A stretch of 64,000 bases of DNA from the NCBI RefSeq assembly GCF_029962835.1, contig NC_080577.1, forward strand, positions 25,278,501 to 25,342,500, given 5' to 3'. The DNA is from Magnolia sinica (Eukaryota > Streptophyta > Magnoliopsida > Magnoliales > Magnoliaceae). Of this stretch, positions 24,801-35,390 are shown one piece after another (the first letter of the stretch is position 1; every line of letters begins with the position of its first letter). Made by a program: the position numbers and the translations under genes. The notes below the pieces were generated by a model. It saw only the letters and a program-made list of their open reading frames with translations. It was not told where the DNA came from and did no database searches.

Positions 24801-27800
24801 GCGACGAATTGTGTCCGTCAGAAGAACTCAATGCCTATCCTAGATTCCATTCCAAATTGTGTTGGCGAAATCCATATTGAGGTTAAAATCCAACGTGTTT
24901 GCCCTTCGACCAGGCTTATTGACTCGTTGGTCACCAGAATCCATGGCAATATGGATGGGAGGCTTTCGGGTCTAGCTTGGCAACCCTCAGGGAACGAAGG
25001 AGCACCTTGTTCTTGCTCCCACGGGAAACCATCCGGCTCTCGTGTGAAACGAGATATGCATTTGTAACATGTGTGAGGGACAAGCAGTCGATGGCTATGC
25101 GAATACACCTTCCCCAACCGCCCCCGCTACATGGAGGATAGCTGTCCCCTAGTGGGTTTGTCCTATCGTCTACAGCTCCCAGGGACAACTGTCGTTTATT
25201 GAGTGAATTGATCTCTCCTATCATAAGGCCCTCTGTTTCAATGGTTGTGATAAACCCGGGCCTTCACTAGAGATCTGATTAGAGCCCTTCATTGTCTCCT
25301 ATTACAGAGGATGACTTGGACGGGTCTCCGCCTCCAAAGAGTCGAGAAGTTTTGTCCACATGTCAAGGAGTCTACCATGCTAGAAACGGTGAGTGGTGGT
25401 GTTGCTATGATGACGTTTCCTGCTTTATTGCCTTTCAACTCTCTCCCTTCTATATGTATTGCGGTGAGATGCCCTTGGGACGTGTGGCAACAAGAGAGCA
25501 TCCATGCACTACCTCCGATGGACATGCCCTCTCTTTTGCGAACGTGTGGCCCTAACTATGATGTTGACTGCTCCTTGGTGTCCGATGGCATTTACTCCTA
25601 TGTTCAAGGGAGTTGTATCATTGTGCTCTTGCCCAATCCGGACGCTCCAGTTGTATTCCCTCTCGCCGAGGCTGGGAGTGTAGTGGAAGATGATGTCAAG
25701 CAAGCATTTTCTCTAGCTGACAAGAGATCCCATCTTAAGAGAGAATGCAGAGATCTAGAACCTCTCCTGGACACATGTAGGGTACCCGCCTTCTCGTAAG
25801 CCAAATGATGGCCTTCTTTTGATGGGTATCTCCAATCCTTCTCACCCTTTAGTTCTTCGTGTGTCATCCCCAGCTCATGCAATGAGCTTGTCTTTTCCCC
25901 CTCGTGTGCACAACCTCCACTTTCCAATCACATGAGATTCCTCCTTTCTTTCCCCATCTAACTCGGATTCTTTTCACACCCCAAATTCCTCTCCCATCCC
26001 ACTCTGGGTCTCTAGTTTCTGGGAGTGAGGCTCCTTAGTATGAGATGTTTGGTCCTTTGGTTGTTATCCCCTTCTCTCCCATTGAGTTTCCTTTGAGTTC
26101 TTGTTCGGAGTTGGGTAGTCATTCTTCCGATGCCTCAATTCCTCTCTCTTCTAATGGGACCTTGGACATTCCCCTGATTCGGGCAGCTCGCATAGAGGAG
26201 ATAATCCATAGCTATTGTTAAAAGTAAGCGATGGGTTAGGGATGCTCTAGGTCATGTGGATGGACAGTTAGGGGTGGTCTTTGGGGATAAAAATAAGGAT
26301 TATGCTGCTTTATTCCAAATGATGGAAGCTACGGGTCTCCGTCTTTCCAATGTGGAGGCAATGTGTCGTTCTCCCAGAGTTCCAAAAGGGGACAGTGAAT
26401 TAGTGAACCTCAGGATGGATCTTGAAGGTGAGTTTGAAGCCATTTTGCGGAATGACAAGAAAGGAAGAGAGGTCATATTGGGGTCCCAATGAAGTTTCTT
26501 ACTTGGAATGTTCGTGGGTTAGGATGCCCTAGAAACGCATCCTTGTGAAAGATTTGTGCAAGTGTTCGAAGGCTAGTATCATCGTCCAAGTGTCGAAACT
26601 CCAGTCAGTGGACAAGGGTGTTATGCGGTCTATTTGAGGTTTTAAAAAAAAGGTGTGAATTGGGAGGCTCTAGATTCCATTAGGGCATCATGAGGCATCT
26701 TGATGCTCTGGAATCCGTCAATTTGGGTGAAGGAAGAAAGTTGAATTGGGGTCTTTCCCGTCAATGTTCTTTTTCAAGAAATATCTTCTAGTTTTAGATG
26801 GGTCCTATTAGGAGTGTATGGCCCGAATCATCCTTCTCTTCACCCTTCTATTCGGGAAGAGCTCTCTTATATTCCAGATCAATGGCCCCTCCCCTGGTGC
26901 ATGGGAAAGGACTTTAATGTGGTCCACCTCATTTCAGAAAAAATGTGGTCCACTTTGCTAATTGGGTCCTTAAGCACAAACCTATGGACATTCCGATGGG
27001 AAGTATTAGATTCTCCTGGTCTAATGAGTGGACCTCCTCGGCCATGTCCGTATTGACAAATTCCTAGTTTCGCCAAGATGGATTTTGAAATTTCCTCTTT
27101 CCTGCCAAAGACGCCTTCCCAAGCCTATCTCTGATCATTGTCCAATCTTATTCGAAGTTAATGAGATTAACAGGGGACCAAGACCCTTCCACTTTGAGCT
27201 AGATTGGCTTGAAGTAAAAGGGTTTAGGTCCTTGGTTTCTAATTAGTGGTCCTCCTTTCATATTGTAGGTCAAGTGGGTTTCGTTCTCTTAAAAAAAAAA
27301 AAAAACTGCTTAAAGCTAAGATTGTCTCGTGGAAGTGTTTCTTTGACATCCGAGAGCAGGATATGGATGAGTTGCTAAGGGAGATTCAAGTTTTTAATAT
27401 TAAGGAGGAAGGCGGTCTTCTCTCGGATTTTGAGCATCTTTCCAAATCCAAGTTAACTTTTGACTATCTCTCTAAGGTTAAAGAAGAAGAGATAAAATGG
27501 CGATAATGCTCGCGTGCGACCTCGTTAAAAGAGGGAGATAAAAAAAACTAAGTTTTTTCATGGCAATGCTAGTACCCATGCTAGAGCCAATTCTATCTCC
27601 TCTTTTGATTAATGGTATTCGTTTAGTGACAAAAATTCTATCTGTCAATCCATTGTTAAGTATTATTTTGACTTGCTTTCGAATGAGAACGGGGATAGGC
27701 CTTCTTTGGACAATCTGGATTTCGATTCTCTTCCTCCCGAAATGGCATCCCGTTTGGAGGTGCCTTTTTAGTTGGTGGAAATCAAAGATGCTATTTGGGA

Positions 27801-30800
27801 TCTATGTTGAGATAAGGCTCTTGGCCCGATTGGGGTTTCCCTCTGGCTTTCTTTCAATCTTTCTGAGATTTGGTAAAATTGGACTTTTTTGCATTTGCAA
27901 ATCATTTCTTCGAATCTTCTTGGCTGTCCTTGGTATTAGGTTGTACTTTTTTTTGCCTTTATCCCTAAGGTTAACGATCCGTACTGTCTTTCGAATTTTA
28001 GACCTATTGTATAAAATCCTTTCTAAGGTCTTAAATTAGGTCCTCTCGAGCATTATCTCTCTATATGAAAGTGTTTTATCTTAGGAAGGCAGATCATTGA
28101 TAGTGTTAGATTTGGAAAAAGCCTACGACCATGTTGATTGGTCTTTTCTGGATTATTTGTTGAGGAGGTTGGGTTTTGGCGTGAAGTGGAGACGGTAGAT
28201 TCACAATTGTGTCTCCTCGACCTCCTTTTTGTTCTAATTAATGGTTTTCCTTTTGGTTTTTTTAAATCTTCTCGAAGTTCGCAACAAGGGGACCCCCTAT
28301 CCCACTTTCTCTTTGTGATTGTATTAAAAGCTCTCAATAGGATGTTATCCACGGGGCAAAAGGCTGGTTTTTTAAAAGTTTTTTCTGTTTTGATTTTTCC
28401 ACTTCCGATCAGTCACCTTCAGTTTGCAGATGAAACCATTTTGTTCTATGAAGCCAGGGAATCTATGGTTGCCGATCTCAAGATTTCGATTTCTTGGTTC
28501 AAGATTGTTTCAGAACTTGAAGTTATCCCTTCCAAGTCAGAAATCCTACGAATTCATTTTTTTTCAGGAGAAGGTAATGCAGGGGCATTTTCACACCAGG
28601 CTTGATTGGGGTGGCTTATGGGATGCAGGGGCACACTCGAGGTGGGCGACCCGTATAACCCATGGATTTGGGGCTCGTGGAGGCGAGTGGCTCATGTGAG
28701 GCAGAGCCCATGGATTTGGAGCCCACGAGAGGGCGGAACCCATGGATTTGGGGCCCACAGGGAGGTTTCGATAGAGGACCTAACCCATGGATTTGGGGCC
28801 TAGGCTATGAGATAAAGGGATTAATGTGATCAATGTGATCACACACTAATTTAGGCCATTTGAATAGGGATAAGAAGTACAGAGGGAGGTTAGACAACAA
28901 TGACTTAAATAAGGGTAAGTCTACCCCCGAAAGAGAGTAACTTACTCTTTCAGGGACTTAACTTCCTCTACATCCTTTTTACAATTTTACCCCAAAGGCG
29001 AAGCGCTAGCTTACCCATAGACAAAGGTTGCCCAAGATAAGAAAAAGGAAAGAATCCTACTTTACCAAAAATATTAGTAAAATTGGATACCTCCTGATGC
29101 AGGACAATTAACCACTTGCTCTAAAAGCTCGAATTGATAGAGCATGACAAATTAAGCCCTTTATCTCATAGCCCAGGCCCCAAATCCATGGGTTAGGTCC
29201 TCTGCCGAAACCTCATCATGGGCCCCAAATCCATGGGTTCCGCCCTCTCGTGAGCTCCAAATCCATGGACTCTGCTTCACATGAGCCACCCGCCTCCACG
29301 GGCCCTCAAATCCATGTGTTACACGGGCTGCCCACCTCGAGTGTGCCCCTGCATCCCACAAGCCACCCCAATCGAGCCCGGCGTGAAAATGCCCCCGCAT
29401 TATATTGGTAGATTTTATCACCTAAAAGGTTAAAATGAAAAGAGGTATGCCACCCTCAATGAGGGGGGAGTTGGGATTAGACTGCTGAAACTTGTGATGT
29501 AAACATTGCACTTTTGGGCAAATGGAATTGGAGGTTTGGTGCTAAAGAGACTAGTTTATGGAGAAACTTAATCGCTTCTATGGGACAAATGCGATGGGTT
29601 GGTGGATTCAATGATCTTTGCCTTATCGGGCCTCTTTCGTTTGGAAAGCGATTGCTGAAGTTGCCCCCAAGGTCATGGAATATGCGAAATGCAACCCATT
29701 TTGCATGGGCTAGCTAAGAAATGTAAGGTACAAAGTAAAAATAACTTGAGTACGTCATCATCATAGCTTTTTAGAGTTGAGAATTTTAAAGCCTTTGCAA
29801 GGAAAGTTGCACACCAACACATTTTGGGTTAGAACCCAAACCATTAAACAAGACAAAACAATCAAATTCGCTACCTTGGAGTAGAAACTATATCAACCTA
29901 AGCATTGAAAACATGATGTGTCTCTTGGGTGATGCCGAGATCTATTGATGGTTTCTTTCTTGCATGGTATGGAGGTGGTATCAGAAAAAGAGGAAGGATG
30001 TTGGCTCTGTTAGCACGCCTTTGGACTATTTGGGGTAGGAGGAACAACTAGTGCTTTCGGAACCAGAGTGGGCCCCACTTGGAAGTGTTTAGAAAAGCAA
30101 TGATGCTTGCTAAGGAGTTGGCCTCTTAATGTCTCTTAGGTGTTGGTTTCTCTTTTTGCTCAGGCCTGAGCTCGTATAGTTCCTCCCTTTAGGGTTTGTA
30201 TAGTTGTTTTGCCCTTTGGGCCGTTTAACAAATTTTATCACCTTTCAGAAAAAAAGAAAAGAGAATGCAAAGACAACAAAAACACTGCCACCCATGGGCC
30301 CACCGAAAACCTAAAACTGTCTATAAACAACACTTAATTGGATCAAAGCTTTATAAAAATTGTCATACTAAATCTACTCCGCAAGTGAAATGAACATCTT
30401 ATGTATCCTTTGGGAACTATGACGTTTTATGCTTAAATTGGTGGTACGGTGAAGATACATTTGACGGACCAACAGCAGCAGAGCAAGGTCAATCCATATG
30501 AACACATCGAATTTTGTTCATCATGTATCAGAAGAGGGCATTGAATATCTTGATCAGATACATTTGATTTTGTTTTTAAATATTTTCTCATCTTGATCTA
30601 GGATGCCTGCTTACGGCTCAACGGTTGCCGGTCCTCAGTCCCTTGAATATCTCCACAATAACCATCAAACTCCACCATAACCTCTTGGTCTTTGAGATAT
30701 TCTGAAACATGGGCAAGAGATGCAAACACCAGCATTTAGTTATCATTTATATAAGGCAGCATTTTCTTTTTTCCTTTTTTAAATGCTTTTTTAAGGCAAC

Positions 30801-32351
30801 ATTCAGTTATCATTTAGCATGAGATACCTGCAAAACTGACAAGTGAAAAATATTTGGCTCACACAATAGCTCATGCTGATGTGGTGGGTATCTGGATAAC
30901 TTTTGAGAAGGTGTTGGATACCATCAGGTTAAAACTTCATGTTCTCCAAGCAAAAACTAAGCCTATCCAAGAAAGTTATTATCTTTAGTTAGGTCAAACC
31001 AAGTACAAGTGCCACTTATTTAGGGAACTCAACTCTTTAGCTAGGACGACCCTAAAGACCCTTCTAGAAGCCACACATTACAACCTTTACCCATGATCCT
31101 AGCCTTCCAAACTAAGACACCTGTCATTCATCTAAGAAAGTTATCTCTTTACCTAAGGCAATCACACAGTAACTTAATAAGGTATAAATGCTATACCATG
31201 TACGTGGAATTTTATGCAAGTTTTTCTTCAAGCCATGCATGCAAGTTTATACCCCTAAGGAAACTGGCATGCCTAATTTATATGTGTAATGATGCATCGT
31301 GTCCCATTTCCATGGTCTAAAAAAATAGTCCATGCATCTCTGTTCATTCATATGAGTGAAATAAATGATATATCATCACATATCCTCAAGTCTTCCTGAT
31401 AGGAGTCCCTACTCATGGCTCAGTGGTAGATTCACAAGAGTTTCAATGCAGAGGTCATGGGTTCGAGTACCCCTTGTGGGGTGTGTGTGTGTAAATAAAA
31501 AAGCACAGCAAGGCAAAAACTGTAATGGATTTTTGAAAAGATTATGCAACACTAGAAGCACATGGAGGCAATATTTCACATCTTCTCAAATCCCGCAAAC
31601 CTCAAAGTTCATTCATTTCACCCTCATCACACAACAACTAAAAAAAGAAGGAAAGAAAATTCTTGTGATTTTGACAACATAAATGAATTAAGACAGGATA
31701 AGAGCAGGCACTACATAAAACCCAAATCACCAAAATCGAAATGCTAGACACTCAAGAACATGAATCAGCTACAAAACAAAGAAAGAAAGAAAGAAATCTT
31801 CAAAATGAGAAAAACCCATTTTAAAGCAACGGTCCTTTTCCTTTTCCAGTTTCCACAGAATCACAATCCAAGCATATCCAGAACTTGTAAAACCAAAACC
31901 AACAATCAAAATCTTCAAAAAATAAATAAATCCCACAGACACAATCAGAACGGCATTCTTTCATTTCTTAAATTCACACAAAAATGCAGAAAAAACACAA
32001 ACCAAAACCCAAGAAGTAGACCAGAGATTCCATGAACAAAGCAGGAAAGAAAGGGGAAAAACAAAAGAATCATCAATGAAAAGAAAAAGTAAAAGAAACC
32101 TTGTCTTTCTCAATCTGTTGTTTGAGAGGAATCAAAGGGCCAGGAATGAACCCACCACCACCAACACCAACTTCTCCTTCATCATCATCATCATCTTCTT
32201 CTTCTTCTTCCTCCAACACAAACTCATTATCATTTCTCTCCTTCTCAGAAGCTTCATCTCTCCTACCATCAGCATCAGCAGCAGCAATCATCTGCTCTCT
32301 GCAAATACATGAAGCAGAAGGACCTGCTTCCACTCTTCTCCCACTTTCCAT
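18762..32351 (-). CDS. Rho GDP-dissociation inhibitor (RhoGDI), five exons
   Basis: RhoGDI binds prenylated plant Rho GTPases (ROPs), keeps them GDP-bound and shuttles them between membrane and cytosol; in Arabidopsis the SCN1 member confines root-hair initiation. Exons on the minus strand: 32351-32100, 22035-21972, 21860-21642, 19427-19303, 18830-18762, all with GT-AG junctions and phases that join without a gap into 242 codons, a normal family length. The N-terminus is variable and acidic (residues 47-60 all D/E/G). The regulatory arm has [10 protein letters not shown] (68-77) and [14 protein letters not shown] (85-98). The immunoglobulin-like prenyl-binding domain spans about 107-242, with [48 protein letters not shown] and the final [18 protein letters not shown]. 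The ATG at 32351 is chosen because an in-frame TGA (32403-32405) lies upstream with no other ATG between. No frame damage is seen, so it should be functional. Intron 1 is about 10 kb. Confidence 0.95.
19303..19427 (-). CDS. RhoGDI exon 4 (residues 179-220)
   Basis: 125 bp, acceptor GGATGTCAG, donor CTCAAG before GTACAT (phase 0). It encodes [20 protein letters not shown] and [19 protein letters not shown], the most conserved block of the family. Confidence 0.95.
19428..21641 (-). other. RhoGDI intron 3 with repeat fragments
   Basis: This 2.2-kb intron carries plus-strand fragments of coding appearance at 20000-20463 ([34 protein letters not shown] and later [20 protein letters not shown]), interrupted by stops and frame changes, and an LTR-like AT-rich part at 20740-20965 (TATAAATATG near 20947). 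I do not recognise the protein. A captured or transposon-derived fragment is most likely. Nothing suggests it affects splicing. Confidence 0.4.
21642..21860 (-). CDS. RhoGDI exon 3 (residues 106-179)
   Basis: 219 bp, acceptor TTTTGTGCAG preceded by a long pyrimidine run, and donor CTTCAAG before GTACTT. It encodes the first half of the immunoglobulin-like domain ([12 protein letters not shown] to [10 protein letters not shown]). Phases 1 and 1 match exons 2 and 4. Confidence 0.95.
21972..22035 (-). CDS. RhoGDI exon 2 (residues 85-106)
   Basis: 64 bp, acceptor TTCTGCAG, opening GAAGATGAGAG ([21 protein letters not shown]), and ending AATG before GTCTGT (phase 1). It forms the second helix of the regulatory arm that contacts the GTPase switch regions in known RhoGDI structures. 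It is the shortest exon and easily missed by gene finders. Confidence 0.93.
23474..26492 (+). pseudogene. LINE ORF1 (RRM-type RNA-binding), broken
   Basis: Fragments at 23474-23752, 23809-24114, 24723-25067, 25311-25799 and 26256-26492 follow one another in the plus direction. The clearest domain is an RRM at about 23925-24110 ([19 protein letters not shown], then [20 protein letters not shown]), the form found in ORF1 of many plant L1 elements. The last fragment ends at 26492, overlapping the ORF2 start at 26491, as is usual in this family. The middle fragments are assigned by position only. Confidence 0.6.
26491..30180 (+). pseudogene. LINE ORF2 (endonuclease-reverse transcriptase), broken
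   Basis: ORF2 opens [12 protein letters not shown] at 26491. Endonuclease signatures follow: VYGPNHPS (about 26817), [10 protein letters not shown] (about 26897) and [10 protein letters not shown] near 27130-27160, which carries the catalytic histidine. Reverse-transcriptase blocks: [20 protein letters not shown] (about 28107), [18 protein letters not shown] (about 28279) and [13 protein letters not shown] (about 28417), where the usual YADD core is FADE. After the inserted element the frame resumes with [14 protein letters not shown] (about 29437). The stretch of roughly 150 residues normally lying between these two points in L1 proteins is missing. Numerous stops and frameshifts abolish function. 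Confidence 0.8.
28575..29405. mobile_element. Long-arm inverted-repeat (foldback) element inside the LINE
   Basis: Left arm 28579-28829 and right arm 29152-29403 are inverted copies of about 250 bp. Each contains several ATCCATGGGTT or AACCCATGGATTTGGGGC phrases and ends TGCAGGGGCATTTTCACACC (left) or its counterpart. The central part of about 320 bp is unrelated. One further arm with the adjoining ACTTGCTCTAAAAGCTCG sequence occurs at 51018-51310. Its insertion coincides with loss of part of LINE ORF2. No protein-coding capacity; class unknown, MULE or foldback are options. Confidence 0.75.
31400..31500 (+). mobile_element. tRNA-derived SINE-like sequence
   Basis: Box A TGGCTCAGTGG (31416-31426) and box B GGTTCGAGTAC (31460-31470) are spaced as in tRNA-derived SINE heads, and a (GT)n stretch followed by TAAATAAAA ends it, as in plant SINEs. 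Folding does not give a proper cloverleaf acceptor stem, so it is not counted as a tRNA gene. It lies in RhoGDI intron 1. Confidence 0.6.
32100..32351 (-). CDS. RhoGDI exon 1 (residues 1-84)
   Basis: Encodes the variable acidic N-terminus and the start of the regulatory arm. It ends GACAAG before GTTTCT (phase 0). The acidic run is encoded by GAA/GAT trinucleotide tracts (32178-32213), a built-in microsatellite whose length may vary among alleles. Confidence 0.93.
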
Positions 32352-32640
32352 CCCTCCGAATTTTTCACCACAATCCACACCCAAATCCCTCCTCCCTCTT
32401 CCTCACCTCAATTCAAACTTCAAACCCACAAAAAGGAGGGTTTTAGCTTTTGAAAGGGGGTATCCCAAACCCCTGCAAGCCGCTACCACTGGTGCTTGTT
32501 TGCCACTACTTACTACGGCTTCGGTACCCGACGGACCCGGTCTAGAAACGGGTCTATCCGGGTTTGGGTCGGGTCTATGTTTGGGTTCATCGTTTTGGAC
32601 CCAGTCTTAAAACAGGTCGGGTCACGAATTGGCCCAAGAT
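32352..32640 (-). promoter_or_regulatory. RhoGDI 5' flank, invaded by a repeat
   Basis: The first 120 bp upstream of the ATG is pyrimidine-rich on the plus strand (purine-rich on the coding strand), consistent with a plant leader. At about 32520-32640 lies a fragment of the GGGTCGGGTC-type repeat (ACCCGACGGACCCGG, GGGTTTGGGTCGGGTC). No TATA box is evident on the minus strand. The promoter extent is inferred from position only. Confidence 0.3.
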
Positions 32641-32707
32641 TGATAACTCCCCTTCCATCCAAAAGAGATATACAGAAAAGATTAGCCAAAAATAGAAAAA
32701 AAAAATT

Positions 32708-32925
32708 GGTGGGCCAATAAGTGGTGTGTGATGTGTTGGGTGTTGTGAGGCTCACCTTGATGTATGTGATTTATATCTATACCGTACATCTTTTTTCCCC
32801 AGCTCATTGGAGGAAAGTAGTCCAAAATTAAGCAGATCCAAGTGGACCCGAATTAGGTGGTGTGTGATGTGTTGGGTTGTGGGGCTCATCTCCATGTCTA
32901 TGGTTTATATCCATACACCTGCCCA
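32708..32925. repeat. Direct duplication of a GTGTGTGATGTGTTGGG segment
   Basis: AAGTGGTGTGTGATGTGTTG with GTGAGGCTCACCTTGATGT-like continuation at 32718 recurs at about 32859 (GGTGGTGTGTGATGTGTTGG, then GTGGGGCTCATCTCCATG). Both are variants of the dispersed GGGCCCACCATGATGT repeat. Confidence 0.6.
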
Positions 32926-33640
32926 TCCTCTAGTATCATGTCACTCGAGCACACGAGTTAAATTGAGTTGAGCTTAGCATGGCTTGGCTCGGCCAGTAGC
33001 TAACCCTAGTTTGAAGTCAGCTCGGCTCAGTCCTCGAGCTTGATTGGCCAACTCGGCTTGATTCGGTGAGTAGTTCTACCCCATTCAAGCTAAGTTTGGG
33101 CTAGTATGACATTTTCTTCATTTTCGCAAATGCATAAAATGCATTTTTACAGAATATAAAACAATAACAATAGTTTATAGGTATTTCAACAGACACTTGG
33201 TAGGTAACATCAAAATTAAGATATGAGAGTAGTTTTATAATATAAAGTTTTTTTTTTTTTTGTAGTGATTTATTTCGTATCCATTCCTTCCTCTCCATCA
33301 GTTAATCCTACGAAGAATGTATGCACCAAAAATAACACTTTGTTGAGTCATTTCATCAAACACTCAACGAGCGGTGTTAATATCTAAAAACTGAGTCACC
33401 AAGTTAATTTGAGTCGATTCGAGTTGAGGTTTGATTCTATTTGAATTAAGCTCAGGCAAGTTGAAACTCAGGTCAAAAAATTTTCGATCTCCAAAAACCA
33501 GCTTAACATAGTCTGAATCTAATTTCAAGCAGAAGCAAGTCAAGCTTTTCCGAGTAAGTCGAGCGAACAAACTGAGCTAACTCAACTCATGTAAAACCAC
33601 TTACTGTAAAAGTTGATAGAGAACCAATGGTGTTTAGATG
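32926..33640. repeat. GAGTCGAGCTCGGCTC-type repeat, probable hAT MITE relative
   Basis: The stretch has repeated CTCGGCTTG, TTGAGTCG and ACTCAACTCATG wording, and shares internal wording (GTTTGATGAAATGACTC and TAGTTTTA-type AT-rich middle) with the complete MITE at 56070-56634, but ends could not be fixed. Confidence 0.4.
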
Positions 33641-34760
33641 TATATTATGAGACTTAATACTCACCGTAACACTCTAACACCATCCAACCTGTTAATAAGG
33701 TCACATGAACTTTGACAAGCAGTAAACACAAGTATACAGTTGATCTAACACTTTTGTGGCTCTCAAGAAGTTTTTAACTATAGGCGTTTAATCATCATTG
33801 TTACATGTGGTGTGGTTCACTTGATCTTTATATCTACTTCATCTTCAGGTTGATGCCCTAAAATGAGTAGGCAAAACGGATGAATGGCTTTGATATAAAA
33901 CACATACATTGAGGTGGAACCCACAGCACCCAACACATTACCGACCATCACTGGGGGTGGCGTGGGCAACACCACCTAATCCGCGTCCATCATCCAAATC
34001 CATCCATGCTCCCCAGAATGAGTCGGTTGGCCTGACCGTACACATTCTCTGGGATACTTAGAAAAAAAACGCTAGCACGTTTGTAGCCTGCGTTTCTGGG
34101 CCTACCAGACATGCATGCCCAACGGAGCAGTCCAAGTTGTCGCTGATGGTTCACGACTCCTGATTGAATGGTTAGGATGGATCTATCAACATGCCCAGCT
34201 ATGATTTGGATGGTGTGGATTGGCATGCACCTATGCCATCAGTACTGCTTTTGAGTTGCCGCCTTTACCTGTTCGGGCACTTGATGAAAGGTATAGGGCG
34301 CATTCTCGTACAGCGTCGCATGTATTTTAGACAGAAGTGGGGCCAGCAGTCACAGTCACATCAGAACAAAAATCTGTGACGCCCACCGCAATGTCTCCAA
34401 GATATCCACTCCGTCCAGCAATTCTTCCCAATCAAGATAGAACGTGCACTGAAAATTAGGCAGACCGGAAGCTTGGGTGGGCCAGACCACAGAAAATAAT
34501 GGGGATGGAAACGTACGCTGTAGAAAATTTTGCAGGCCCCATTGATGTTGATATGCCATCAAACCTAATCCTGGTGTTATTCTAACCGGGGTGACGAAGA
34601 TGGGAATTGGATGCTGCCTCTTTACACATCGAGTCGGAGCTAGCTTCACGCAGTGGAATTTGATTGGACCATTTCAAAATATATTCGAAAAGAGAGTGAA
34701 TTGAGTGAGGTGGGTGCTGACATGGCTACTTTTGATTAGTCTAGCATCTTGACTAAACCA
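33641..34760. repeat. Dispersed-repeat fragments, no gene
   Basis: Fragments of the MITE family (CTCACCGTAACACTC, TGTGGTGTGGTTCACTTG at about 33806, ACACATACATTGAGGTGG at about 33900) and a further repeat-like unit at 34180-34650. No coding sequence is supported. Confidence 0.35.
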
Positions 34761-35021
34761 TATCTAAACATGCTTTTGAGAGCCATTTCTGGGATTAAAT
34801 CCTGCTAATTCATTAACATATCAACATCAATATAGGTAGGGGCAGTGCTTGGAACGCGTGTGAATGATGATGGGAAACACAAGTGGAGTCCAGGCCACCC
34901 ACTTCCTTTTCCTTGAAAGCTAAGTGGGACTTGTAAATATTAGTTTTTCAGATATCCAGCCAGTTCACTTATTTTGCCAGCTCTTTTTAAGATATAAGTC
35001 TAAAAAATGAGTTGGATCCTT

Positions 35022-35158
35022 AATCTTGCCTTGGTGGTAGACTCTCATGAGTTTCAACATCCGGTCAAGGGTTTGAGCATCCATAGGTGGTGAATTCCTA
35101 CTATGGCATGAGTGTGTGGGGGTGTTTGTGCATGTGTAAAATAACAAAAAGAGTCCAA
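35022..35158 (+). mobile_element. tRNA-derived SINE-like sequence
   Basis: Box A-like TTGCCTTGGTGG at about 35026 and box B-like GGGTTTGAGCATCC at about 35069, then a GTGTGTGGGGGTG stretch and TAAAATAACAAAAA tail. It resembles the copy at 31400 in order and tail, so both may belong to one family. Confidence 0.55.
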
Positions 35159-35259
35159 AAAATGAGTTAATTTAAAATTCAAGTGAGCCACACAACAAGA
35201 ATTAGCGAGGAATGCACTACATCATGTAAGTTTTGAATCAAGCTACACTAACATTATAA

Positions 35260-35390
35260 TCCATTGCTCAAGTGGTAGACTGGGTGAAGATACCCTCATT
35301 TCAACACTGGGGTCTTAGTATTGATTCCCTAGTGAGGGTGGCTAACAGTGGAGTGTGTTCTAACAAGCTAACCTAAAAAGAGAAAAAACT
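35260..35390 (+). mobile_element. Weaker SINE-like sequence
   Basis: TTGCTCAAGTGGTAGACTGG (box A-like) at about 35264 and TAGTATTGATTCCCTAG (box B-like) at about 35316. The tail is less distinct than in the copies at 31400 and 35022. Confidence 0.4.

Larger units (their letters stand above)
23400..30256 (+). mobile_element. Degenerate L1-type LINE retrotransposon
   Basis: An ORF1 with RNA-recognition motif, an ORF2 with AP endonuclease and reverse transcriptase, and a 3' end TTTTATCACCTTTCAG followed by an A-rich tail at about 30237-30256 are all present in order on the plus strand, antisense to RhoGDI. The 5' limit is uncertain (first ORF1-like frame at 23474) and I found no target duplication. 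Many stops and frameshifts make it inactive. A second inverted-repeat element interrupts it at about 28575-29405. Confidence 0.85.
22036..32099 (-). other. RhoGDI intron 1, 10.06 kb, transposon-laden
   Basis: The intron is bounded by donor GTTTCT (32099) and acceptor TTCTGCAG (22036). About 6.9 kb of it is the antisense L1 LINE with its nested inverted-repeat element. One SINE-like copy (31400-31495) lies near the 5' end. The flanks 22036-23400 and 30260-31380 show no gene. Large first introns swollen by LINEs are common in magnoliid and gymnosperm genomes (family knowledge). Confidence 0.85.

Noticed and set aside
25289-25927. Several 80-160 codon frames on both strands as separate genes
   Set aside because: They lie between ORF1 and ORF2 of the LINE and mutually overlap; at best broken ORF1 sequence.
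31416-31480. Possible tRNA gene
   Set aside because: A- and B-box motifs are present but no full cloverleaf or acceptor stem; it fits a tRNA-derived SINE head.
32101-32610. 169-codon plus-strand frame
   Set aside because: Antisense shadow of RhoGDI exon 1 and its repeat-derived flank.
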